Assembly (NCBI GenBank): GCA_963546185.1
Contig: CAUULU010000006.1
Location: 1 to 31,631, forward strand
Reading direction: 5' to 3'
DNA: 31,631 bases
Origin: JABCPO02 sp963546185
GTDB lineage: Bacteria > Bacillota > Clostridia > TANB77 > CAG-508
Of this stretch, positions 24,956 to 31,631 are shown piece by piece. The notes below the pieces were generated by a model, which saw only the letters and a program-made list of their open reading frames with translations, was not told where the DNA came from and did not search any database. The translations under genes were made by a program, and so were the position numbers. Within the stretch, counting starts at the first letter, position 1. Each line of letters starts with the position of its first letter.

Positions 24956-26018
24956 TTAGTTTTCTGTGCTTTTTAATTTTTCTGCTCTATCTGTTGCAAT
25001 TAGATTATCTATCATTTCATCTAAATCTCCATTTAAGAAATTATCAAACTGATATACACTCATACCAATTCTATGATCTGTTATTCTTCCTTGTGGGTAA
25101 TTATATGTTCTTATCTTTTCACTTCTATCACCAGATCCTACTTGGCTCTTTCTTTCATTTGCAAGTTCTTTATCTTGCTTTTCTTGCTCTATTTCATACA
25201 GTTTTGTTTTAAGCATCTTCATTGCAAATTCTTTGTTTTGTAATTGTGATCTTTCATTTTGACATTCTACTACAATACCTGTTGGTATATGTGTAAGTCT
25301 AACTGCAGATGATGTTTTGTTAACATGTTGTCCACCAGCACCACTTGCTCTAAAAACATCTAATTTAATATCTGCTGGATTTAATTCTACTTCAACATCT
25401 TCTGCTTCTGGAAGTACTGCAACAGTTGCTGTAGATGTATGTACTCTTCCGGCTACTTTCTGTATCTGGAACTCTTTGTACTCTATGTACTCCACTTTCA
25501 AATTTAAGTCTGCTATATGCTCCTTTACCAGATACCATAAATGTTATTTCTTTGTATCCACCCATACCTGTTTCATTAACATTTAAAACTTCTAACTTAA
25601 ATCTTTTTCTTTCTGCATACATTGAATACATCCTAAATAATGTTCCTGCAAATAGTGCTGCTTCTTCACCACCTGCTCCCCCTCTTATTTCACAAATAAC
25701 ATTTTTGTCATCATTTGGATCTTTAGGTATTAATAATATTTTTAATTCTTCTTCAAGTTTTGGTAATTTTTCTTTTGCATCATATAACTCTACTTCTGCA
25801 AGTTCTTTCATTTCTGGATCTTTCATTAAGATCTCAGCATCTTCTTTTTCTTTTAATGTTTTCTTATACTCTCTAAATTTTTCAACTACTTCTGATATTT
25901 CTGCATGTTCTTTTGCATATTTACTATATAATTTACCATCGCTTATAACCTCCGGTGATATAAGCTTTGATGATAAGTCTTCATATCTTTTTTCTACTTC
26001 TTCTAGTTTATCAAACAT
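24956..26018 (-). CDS. prfA: Peptide chain release factor 1 (one CGG recoding site)
   Basis: One skip gives 353 residues, the RF1 length. RF1 reads UAA and UAG and triggers peptide release. The recognition motif PxT is P-D-T in RVQRVPDTES (about 185-187), and the GGQ catalytic motif is GAGGQHVNK (GGQ at 228-230). The recoded Gly190 sits just after PxT in TESSGRVHTST, where RF1 proteins have a conserved Gly-Arg. Literal reading yields a protein lacking GGQ. The frameshift in prfA recalls the well-known +1 autoregulatory frameshift in prfB, but position and signal differ: there is no stop codon at the site. AAAGGGAGAAAATTT precedes the ATG. The out-of-phase CCG GAG (ISPEV) is read normally. Confidence 0.96.
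25448..25451 (-). other. CGG+1 recoding site 18 (AGC CGGA), RF1 Gly190
   Basis: The skip gives T-E-S-S-G-R-V-H-T-S, the conserved RF1 segment. Literal reading gives S-S-R-K-S-T-Y and then terminates without GGQ. Confidence 0.97.
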
Positions 26019-26101
26019 AAATTTTCTCCCTTTTTACTAAACATATCTTACCACAGATATAATTCTTTTTCCACATTTTAAATTATATATGTGTATAATA
26101 T

Positions 26102-26140
26102 ACAAAAACACCACAAGCTTTTAACCTGTGGTGCTTTTTT
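26102..26140. terminator. Terminator between the 108-residue hypothetical and prfA
   Basis: A stem CACCACA/TGTGGTG (26109-26115, 26127-26133) has A-rich and T-rich flanks, so it can work in either direction. Here it should stop the minus-strand hypothetical gene ahead of prfA. Confidence 0.75.
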
Positions 26141-26466
26141 TAATAACAAATGTGGTACAAATAAAATTTTTTATTTTGCAAATTTATTTTAATAATTTTT
26201 GTATTTTTAAATAAAAATTCTATTTGTCCGTAATTTTCAATTTTGCAATTATAAATTATAATGTTTCCTTTTGAATCAATTACTTCTAGAAAAGATTTTT
26301 CCTTGTTATTCTTAAACTTTATAACATGATTATCTCTACTTCTAATTTCTAGAAGGTTATATAATTTAAAGGTTTCTTTTTTTAAGAAATCCTCTAAAGA
26401 AGTATAATCAATATCACCTCCTTCAAATAATTTTTCGATTTCTTTAACTTTCTGATTTTTACTCAT
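26140..26466 (-). CDS. Hypothetical protein, 108 residues
   Basis: I do not recognise this protein. It is small, charged and predicted soluble, rich in Lys, Asn and Ile with alternating beta-like segments (VIKFKNN, IIIYNCKIE, KIIKINLQ) in the C-terminal half and a helical start. GAAAGGAAGG precedes the ATG and a terminator follows, so it is probably expressed. The CGG in TAC GGA (NYGQIEF) straddles codons. It follows the 95-residue hypothetical on the same strand after a 160-base gap. Confidence 0.6.
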   Translation of the reverse strand: MSKNQKVKEIEKLFEGGDIDYTSLEDFLKKETFKLYNLLEIRSRDNHVIKFKNNKEKSFLEVIDSKGNIIIYNCKIENYGQIEFLFKNTKIIKINLQNKKFYLYHICY

Positions 26467-26626
26467 TAATTTTCCTTCCTTTCTTGCATCACTAATTAGT
26501 AATGCAAAATTATTTTGTTTTATTATGCTCTCTATATATTAACATAATTTCATCTTTATGTAAAATGTTTTTATTAAACATTTAGTATTCAGTAATATTA
26601 CTATATCTTAAGTGCTAATATTACAT

Positions 26627-26914
26627 TTAACTTAAACCTAAATAATTCAGTACCTTTCTTTGTTCTTTTGTTATTCTAATATCTGATTTAGTTTGTTTTC
26701 CTTTTAAATCAGATTTATTGCTAAAAATTAAATTATGTACTTTTATTTTATTTTCATACAATCTTACATATTTATTTTTATCTTCAGCAATAAATTTGAT
26801 GAAAATATAAGTTTTTTCTTTAGATATTATTTTTTCTACAAAAATAATATTTCTTCTGAGTTTTTTTGATATAGTCCGAAATTCTTCTGGACTCATTTCT
26901 TTTCTAATAAACAT
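26627..26914 (-). CDS. Hypothetical protein, 95 residues, with the only unexplained in-frame CGG
   Basis: No family recognised. It is basic, with alternating strands such as TYIFIKFIAED and KYVRLYENKIKV, and a C-terminal helical end. AAAGGAGGAAAAAGT before the ATG is a strong ribosome binding site. Codon 13 is CGG (26876-26878, context TTT CGG ACT). Read as Arg, the frame stays open for 95 residues. Read with the +1 rule of the other 18 sites, it continues as Gly and ends after 25 residues at TAG. Either this CGG is tolerated, the true product is the short peptide, or the gene is a decayed or recently acquired sequence. It is the main internal counterexample to the recoding rule. Confidence 0.5.
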   Translation of the reverse strand: MFIRKEMSPEEFRTISKKLRRNIIFVEKIISKEKTYIFIKFIAEDKNKYVRLYENKIKVHNLIFSNKSDLKGKQTKSDIRITKEQRKVLNYLGLS

Positions 26915-27076
26915 ACTTTTTCCTCCTTTATTCTTAATTCTTATTTAAGAATTAAATTAAAATTAATAATTAAGTTTTAATTACAACAATATTTTACCAC
27001 CATTTCTTGTTTATGTCGACTTTATAATTGTTTTTTCTTGTATTCCTTACTTTTTTTACTTTTTTAGCATTTTCAA

Positions 27077-27105
27077 TTTACTAATATACTTAAAAGTAGT
27101 ATAAT
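27077..27105 (+). promoter_or_regulatory. Promoter of argG-argH
   Basis: -10 TATAAT (27100-27105) is a consensus match; the -35 TTTACT (27077-27082) is weak, at 17 bases. A weak -35 suits a regulated promoter. Confidence 0.6.
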
Positions 27106-27110
27106 AGTAG

Positions 27111-27147
27111 TTATTATCATATTCGGTACAAAGATACATGATAATAA
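27111..27147 (+). promoter_or_regulatory. Inverted repeat at the argGH transcription start
   Basis: Ten-base arms TTATTATCAT (27111-27120) and ATGATAATAA (27138-27147) are perfectly complementary across a 17-base spacer. They begin about where transcription from the promoter above should start. It could be a repressor operator (an ArgR site is the obvious guess) or a leader hairpin. No T run follows, so it is not a simple terminator. Confidence 0.55.
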
Positions 27148-27177
27148 AAATAATAATATTTAAGAAAGGAGATAAAT

Positions 27178-28407
27178 ATGAGCAAAGAATATATTCCCAA
27201 AAAAGTTGTTTTGGCATATAGTGGTGGGCTTGATACATCTGTTATAACTTCTTGGATAAAAGAAAGATATAATTGTGAAATCATAGCTGTAACTGCAAAT
27301 GTCGGGCAAAATGATGATTTTGAGAAAATAGAAACTAAAGCATTAAACTCAGGTGCTTCAAAATATTACGTAGCAGATTTAGTAGATGAACTTACAGAAA
27401 ATTATTTCATACCTACTATGCAGTCAGGAGCTAAATATGAAAGGAAGTACTTACTTGGAACTGCAATTGCAAGACCTATTATTGCTAAAGCACTTTTAGA
27501 TATTGCACACACAGAAAACTGTGATGCGATAGTCCATGGATGTACTGGAAAGGGAAATGATCAAATAAGGTTTGAACAAACTATTAAACATTTTGATCCA
27601 AACATGCATGTTATCGCTCCATGGAGATTATGGGATATAAAATCGAGAGAAGATGCTCTTGAATATGCAGAAGCAAGAAATATTCCGCTTCCAATAACAA
27701 GAGAAACAAACTATTCTAAAGATTTAAATATCATACATTTATCTCATGAAGGAATGGAACTTGAACATCCTGAAACTGAACCTAATTATGAAAAAATATT
27801 AGAATTAGTAAATACTTTAGAAAATGCACCAGATAAGGCTGAATATGTAGAAATAGAATTCGAAAAAGGATTCCCAATTAAATTAAATGGTAAATCTATG
27901 TCAGCTTCTGAAATACTAAAAGAATTAAATACAATTGGTGGTAAACACGCAATCGGTATTGAGGATATAGTAGAAAACAGACTTGTTGGTATGAAATCAA
28001 GAGGTGTTTATGAAAATCCAGGTGCAAAAATATTATATGATGCACATGAAATATTAGAATCAATAACATTAGACAAATCTACAATGCATTACAAAGAATT
28101 AATTTCAGTTAAATTTGCAGAGCTTGTATATAATGGTGAATGGTTCTCTACTTTAAGAGAATCTTTAAGTGCTTTTGTAACAACAACTCAAAAACATGTT
28201 ACTGGTGTAGTTAAATTAAAACTATATAAGGGAAATACTGTATCTGCAGGTGTTACAAGTAAGTATTCATTATATAATGAAGAAGTTGCAACATTTGGTG
28301 AAGGTGGAATTTATGACCACAAAGATGCTACAGGATATGTAAGAGTACACACATTATCTACAAAAGTACAAGCAATAATGAATAAAAATAATAATATAAC
28401 TGAATAA
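27178..28407 (+). CDS. argG: Argininosuccinate synthase
   Basis: A full-length ArgG of 409 residues, joining citrulline and aspartate with ATP to make argininosuccinate. The PP-loop AYSGGLDTS is near residues 13-21. Other conserved segments are ANVGQ, YLLGTAIARP, HGCTGKGNDQIRFE and the C-terminal HTLSTKVQA. AAGGAGATAAAT precedes the ATG. Two CGG trinucleotides (GTC GGG, ATC GGT) straddle codons and are read normally, so this gene is intact without recoding. argH follows after 21 bases, giving the last two steps of arginine synthesis in one operon. Confidence 0.98.
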   Translation: MSKEYIPKKVVLAYSGGLDTSVITSWIKERYNCEIIAVTANVGQNDDFEKIETKALNSGASKYYVADLVDELTENYFIPTMQSGAKYERKYLLGTAIARPIIAKALLDIAHTENCDAIVHGCTGKGNDQIRFEQTIKHFDPNMHVIAPWRLWDIKSREDALEYAEARNIPLPITRETNYSKDLNIIHLSHEGMELEHPETEPNYEKILELVNTLENAPDKAEYVEIEFEKGFPIKLNGKSMSASEILKELNTIGGKHAIGIEDIVENRLVGMKSRGVYENPGAKILYDAHEILESITLDKSTMHYKELISVKFAELVYNGEWFSTLRESLSAFVTTTQKHVTGVVKLKLYKGNTVSAGVTSKYSLYNEEVATFGEGGIYDHKDATGYVRVHTLSTKVQAIMNKNNNITE

Positions 28408-28428
28408 TAACTTATTTATGGAGAATCT

Positions 28429-29835
28429 ATGGATAAAAACTCAAATAATAATGAAAATAAGGGAATATGGAGTGCTAGATTTAAAGGTAAATTAGATAAT
28501 GTAGCAAACCATTTCAATTCTTCAATTTCTTTTGATAAAAAAATGTACAAAGAAGATATTGAAGGTTCAAAAAAACATGCAATCATGTTAGAAAATCAAG
28601 GTATAATAGAAAAATCTGATCTTGAAAGTATTCTAAAAGGATTAGAAGAAATTAAATCAGAACTAGATAATAATATATTGGATTTTAATTTAGAATCAGA
28701 AGATATCCATATGTTTGTTGAAGAAATCCTTACTGAAAAAATTGGAAATCCAGCAAAAAAATTACATACTGCAAGAAGTAGGAATGACCAAGTTGCTTTA
28801 GATATAAAACTATATTTAAAAAATCAAATAAGAATAATAGTTGCTAAATTAAAACATTTAGTAAATACAATCTCTACTTTAGCTAGTAATAATTTAGATA
28901 CAATCATGCCTGGATATACACATATGCAAATTGCACAGCCAATTACATTTGCACATCATTTAATGGCATATGCTCAAATGTATATAAGAGATATAAGAAG
29001 GCTTTTAAATGCAAATGACATAATGGATAAATCTCCAATAGGTGCTGGAGCACTTGCAACTACAACATATAATATTGACAGATTTTTAGAAGCAGAACTT
29101 TTAGGATTTGAATGTCCTACTAGAAATAGTCTTGATTCTGTTTCAGATAGAGACCATGTTATTGAAGTTGCAAACTCACTTGCAATAATAAGTATGCACA
29201 TGTCTAGAATGTGTGAAGAAATGATAATTTGGCAATCAAATGAATTTAAATTTATAGAAATATCTGATAAATATTCTACAGGTTCAAGTATAATGCCTCA
29301 AAAGAAAAATCCAGATATGTGTGAATTAATTCGTGGTAAATCAGGAAGAATCTATGGTAATTTAGTAGCACTTCTTACTATGATGAAAGGACTTCCTCTT
29401 GCATATAATAAGGATATGCAAGAAGATAAAGAACCTATCTTTGATAGTATTGAAAATACTACAATATGTATTGAAATCTTAGATAAAATGTTAGAAACAT
29501 TAACTGTAAATACTCATAACATGGCTAAAAAAGCTGAAGAAGGATATATTAATGCAACAGATGTTGCTGATTACCTTACTAAAAAAGGCTTACCATTTAG
29601 AGAAGCTTACAAAATTACAGGAAGTATTGTAAAATATGCAATAGATAAGAAAAAAACACTAAATGAATTATCATTAGATGAATATACTACATTCTCAGAT
29701 ATCTTTGCAAATGATATCTATGATGCAATTAATATTCATAATTGTGTAGAAAGTAGAAATATATATGGTGGACCTTCTAAAGAAGCCGTTTCATTACAAA
29801 TAAAAGAAACATTAGAAGAAATAAGCAAATATTAA
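28429..29835 (+). CDS. argH: Argininosuccinate lyase
   Basis: A full-length ArgH of 468 residues, cleaving argininosuccinate to arginine and fumarate. It shows the fumarase/aspartase-superfamily signature GSSIMPQKKNPD, TARSRNDQVALD near the N-terminal third, and MPGYTHMQIAQP. It is cotranscribed with argG and followed by a strong terminator. GGAGAAT lies upstream of the ATG. No CGG codon occurs. Confidence 0.98.
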   Translation: MDKNSNNNENKGIWSARFKGKLDNVANHFNSSISFDKKMYKEDIEGSKKHAIMLENQGIIEKSDLESILKGLEEIKSELDNNILDFNLESEDIHMFVEEILTEKIGNPAKKLHTARSRNDQVALDIKLYLKNQIRIIVAKLKHLVNTISTLASNNLDTIMPGYTHMQIAQPITFAHHLMAYAQMYIRDIRRLLNANDIMDKSPIGAGALATTTYNIDRFLEAELLGFECPTRNSLDSVSDRDHVIEVANSLAIISMHMSRMCEEMIIWQSNEFKFIEISDKYSTGSSIMPQKKNPDMCELIRGKSGRIYGNLVALLTMMKGLPLAYNKDMQEDKEPIFDSIENTTICIEILDKMLETLTVNTHNMAKKAEEGYINATDVADYLTKKGLPFREAYKITGSIVKYAIDKKKTLNELSLDEYTTFSDIFANDIYDAINIHNCVESRNIYGGPSKEAVSLQIKETLEEISKY

Positions 29836-29863
29836 TATATTATATAAAGAAAAAATAAATAAA

Positions 29864-29898
29864 AATATCTATCATTAAAAAATGATAGATATTTTTTA
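29864..29898 (+). terminator. Terminator of argG-argH
   Basis: A perfect 13-bp stem AATATCTATCATT/AATGATAGATATT (29864-29876, 29881-29893) with an AAAA loop is followed by a T run. Confidence 0.9.
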
Positions 29899-29985
29899 TA
29901 TCTTTATATATAAATTTACAAGTTAATATTCTAAGTATTTTTTTCTTACTTTTTATTATATAATATATTTATAAAAATTTATTAT

Positions 29986-30016
29986 AAGGAACTGCAACTT
30001 TTGCACTAAGTTCCTT
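29986..30016 (+). promoter_or_regulatory. Leader hairpin just before the 30032 gene's ribosome binding site
   Basis: AAGGAACT (29986-29993) pairs with AGTTCCTT (30009-30016), with an inner GCAA/TTGC stem in the loop. It is followed by A residues and the AGGAG site, so it is not a terminator. It may protect the message or control translation of the small membrane protein. Confidence 0.5.
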
Positions 30017-30031
30017 AAAAAGGAGAAGAAA

Positions 30032-30277
30032 ATGAAAAAAACAATTACTTTTTTCAAAAATTTTAAAAATAAGCTTAATATAAAGCTTATGGAGATATTG
30101 TTAGAAGCAGAGAAACCTAAGATTCCAAAGGAATTAATAAATAATCTAGAAAACTTTTTTGAATTATTTGATGAACTCAAATGGTTCGAAAAAATAGTAG
30201 TAGGAATTATTTTTTTTCTATCTACAGCATATTTATTCTTTTGTATATTCAGAATTTATTCTCTCCTATCTAGATAA
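30032..30277 (+). CDS. Small single-pass membrane protein, 81 residues
   Basis: No family recognised. A basic amphipathic N-terminus (KKTITFFKNFKNKLNIK) is followed by a charged helix (about 22-50) and a C-terminal transmembrane helix (about 55-76, IVVGIIFFLSTAYLFFCIF) with a short basic end. AAAGGAGAAGAAA precedes the ATG, and a hairpin leader lies just upstream. It converges with the gene at 30317 on a shared terminator. Confidence 0.7.
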   Translation: MKKTITFFKNFKNKLNIKLMEILLEAEKPKIPKELINNLENFFELFDELKWFEKIVVGIIFFLSTAYLFFCIFRIYSLLSR

Positions 30278-30279
30278 TT

Positions 30280-30314
30280 AAAAATCAGTCCCTAAATAGG
30301 AACTGATTTTTTTA
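30280..30314. terminator. Bidirectional terminator between two small membrane-protein genes
   Basis: AATCAGT/ACTGATT (30283-30289, 30302-30308), extended by CC/GG with a one-base bulge, has A and T runs on each side. Confidence 0.8.
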
Positions 30315-30316
30315 AT

Positions 30317-30538
30317 CTATAAACCCAGCCATGCAGCTATAACTAAAATTACAGCTACAAATATTATTGGTAATATGATGGCATATTCAAGAGTTACGTA
30401 GCCGCAAACCATGTAAATTAAAAGTGCTGATATACCTATAATTATAGCTATATAAAATGCTATAACAATAAAAATTGTAAATATAATTTGAAAATCTTCA
30501 TTACTTTTTCTTCTTTCTGGTTTTCTTATTTTTTTCAT
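30317..30538 (-). CDS. Small two-helix membrane protein, 73 residues
   Basis: No family recognised. A very basic N-terminus (KKIRKPERRK) is followed by two transmembrane helices (about 18-43 and 50-70) with VCGYVTLEY between them. Start: ATG at 30538 is 9 bases after GGGG; the ATG at 30547 directly abuts the GGGG and is unlikely. The positive-inside rule puts the N-terminus in the cytoplasm. The out-of-phase CGG in TGC GGC is read normally. Confidence 0.65.
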   Translation of the reverse strand: MKKIRKPERRKSNEDFQIIFTIFIVIAFYIAIIIGISALLIYMVCGYVTLEYAIILPIIFVAVILVIAAWLGL

Positions 30539-30669
30539 TTTAATCATCCCCTTATACTAATAAGTTTACGATTTTAAAAAATTATATACAGACAACAATA
30601 CATTTTAATATATTATTATTATAACTTCTACTATATAAGATTATATCAGATATTCTATATTATTCAATA

Positions 30670-31631
30670 TTATTCCATTCCAATTATATTTCCATTTTTA
30701 TCTACATCTATTCTTTCTGCCTGTGGACTACTTGTAAGACCTGGCATTAGCATAACTCCTGCTGTATATACAACTACAAATCCCACACCATTTGATACAG
30801 ATATATCTGTTATTGTCATAGTTGTATTTTCTTCGTTTTCTTCATCATTATCTGTAAAAGAATATGGGCTTTTAGCTACACATACATACTTATTTTTTAT
30901 AATATCAGCAAATTCTTTTAATCTTTTTTCTGCATTTTCTGTATATATTATCTTATTAGCCTTATATATTCTATTATTTAATTTAGCTATTTTTTCTTTA
31001 ACATCATCTTCCATATCATATACATAGTTTAATTTATTATTTTTATCATCATTGTCTATTTCTTCTACAATTCTTCTAGCTATCTTTTCTGCACCTTTTC
31101 CACCATCTTTCCATGATGTACATTCTTCAATAATTATATTTCTATCTACTTTAATTAATTCATTCTTTAAAAATTCTATTTCATTTTCATCATCTGTTTC
31201 AAATCTATTAATACATATAATTACTTTTTTATTAAATTCAGTCAAATTATTATAGTGTTTTAATATATTTTGTATCCCTTTTTCAAAACTTTTTTCTTTA
31301 ACTGCTCTTAATGATACTACAAGTACTATTAAATCTGGTTCTTTTCCAAGCTCTCTTACTTTTATATCTAGAAATTTCTCTGCCCCTAAATCTGCACCAA
31401 ATCCTGCTTCTGTTATAACATAATCTGATAATTTTAAAGCAAGATCTGTTCCAATTATACTACTACATCCATGTGCTATATTTGCAAATGGTCCTCCATG
31501 CACAAATGCTGGTGTATTTTCTAGTGTTTGTACCAAGTTAGGTTTTATAGCTTCTTTTAATAGTGCCATAATTGACCCTGTTATATTTAAATCTCTTACA
31601 TATACATATCCACCATTAACATTTTTAGCTA
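30670..31631 (-). CDS. fhs: Formate-tetrahydrofolate ligase, C-terminal part (runs off the window)
   Basis: The frame is open from the right edge to the stop at 30670, giving about 320 of the usual 555 or so residues. It matches the C-terminal half of FTHFS: NLVQTLENTPAFVHGGPFAN, EAGFGADLGAEKF, KSPYSFTDN and the terminal LMPGLTSSPQAERIDVDKNG. The enzyme makes 10-formyl-tetrahydrofolate from formate, THF and ATP. In this organism it can use formate from PflB for one-carbon metabolism. An internal ATG at 31569 is not the start because the homologous sequence continues upstream (VYVRDLNITGSI). No CGG lies in the visible part. Confidence 0.95.
   Translation of the reverse strand, partial: AKNVNGGYVYVRDLNITGSIMALLKEAIKPNLVQTLENTPAFVHGGPFANIAHGCSSIIGTDLALKLSDYVITEAGFGADLGAEKFLDIKVRELGKEPDLIVLVVSLRAVKEKSFEKGIQNILKHYNNLTEFNKKVIICINRFETDDENEIEFLKNELIKVDRNIIIEECTSWKDGGKGAEKIARRIVEEIDNDDKNNKLNYVYDMEDDVKEKIAKLNNRIYKANKIIYTENAEKRLKEFADIIKNKYVCVAKSPYSFTDNDEENEENTTMTITDISVSNGVGFVVVYTAGVMLMPGLTSSPQAERIDVDKNGNIIGME

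Noticed and set aside
4604..25451. Random sequencing or assembly indels
   Set aside because: Random indels would fall mostly in A/T homopolymers, which abound here and are all intact, and in any phase. A systematic base-calling artefact is not fully excluded and is left as the main alternative.
5307..26018. Ten broken genes as pseudogenes of a decaying genome
   Set aside because: All 18 breaks are one kind of event (extra C before GGN), each restores a full-length family member, and no other stops, deletions or frameshifts occur in these essential genes. Decay would give varied lesions.
27056..27238. 60-residue open frame on the minus strand over the argG promoter
   Set aside because: It overlaps the argG start and promoter and has no ribosome binding site or recognisable sequence.

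Overview
The window comes from a very AT-rich, low-GC Gram-positive anaerobe, most likely an uncultured member of the Clostridia. The evidence is the strong AGGAGG-type ribosome binding sites, near-consensus sigma-A promoters, a pyruvate formate-lyase pair, formate-tetrahydrofolate ligase, a Clostridia-style pilin-like leader, and Arg encoded mostly by AGA. No phage, insertion sequence or CRISPR array is visible; this looks like core chromosome.

Layout. The first bases are the 5' end of a 16S rRNA gene on the minus strand, with its leader and a consensus promoter. A minus-strand permease/DUF1980 pair (ycgR/ycgQ-like) follows, divergent from a ROK-family sugar kinase. Next come a tRNA-Gly/tRNA-Cys pair and a plus-strand surface protein. 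A long minus-strand stretch carries pflA-pflB, murD-rarA-cyclophilin-hypothetical-ruvA, then (across a plus-strand thioredoxin reductase-like gene) yhaN-like ATPase, sbcD/yhaO-like nuclease and smc, a NUDIX hydrolase, pcrA and prfA, and two small hypotheticals. The plus-strand argG-argH pair, two small membrane-protein genes and the 3' part of fhs close the window.

The central observation: ten genes look broken into two to five pieces, but all 18 breaks are the same event. At each break the open frame reaches a CGG codon. If the C of CGG is skipped (+1), the following GGN is read as Gly, usually a conserved Gly, and the protein continues at full family length. The followed base is A in 16 cases, C in one and T in one. 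About 17 other CGG trinucleotides lie in coding sequence but straddle codon boundaries (such as TTC GGA or ACG GAA), and none needs a shift. Apart from one small unknown gene, no in-frame CGG is read straight through. The likely explanation is genome-wide recoding: CGG is not an Arg codon here, and CGGN is decoded as a single Gly by +1 frameshifting or a four-base codon. Affected genes include highly expressed pflB (four sites), smc, murD, pcrA (inside Walker A) and prfA. The genes are annotated below as intact, with the recoding sites listed separately. The alternative, a systematic sequencing artefact, is argued against by the frame dependence but can only be excluded with reads or peptides.

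Secondary points are a tRNA-Gly(GCC) with an apparently compensated A19-U56 elbow in place of G19-C56, an operator-like palindrome on the -35 box of a putative metal-related permease operon, and several structured leaders.
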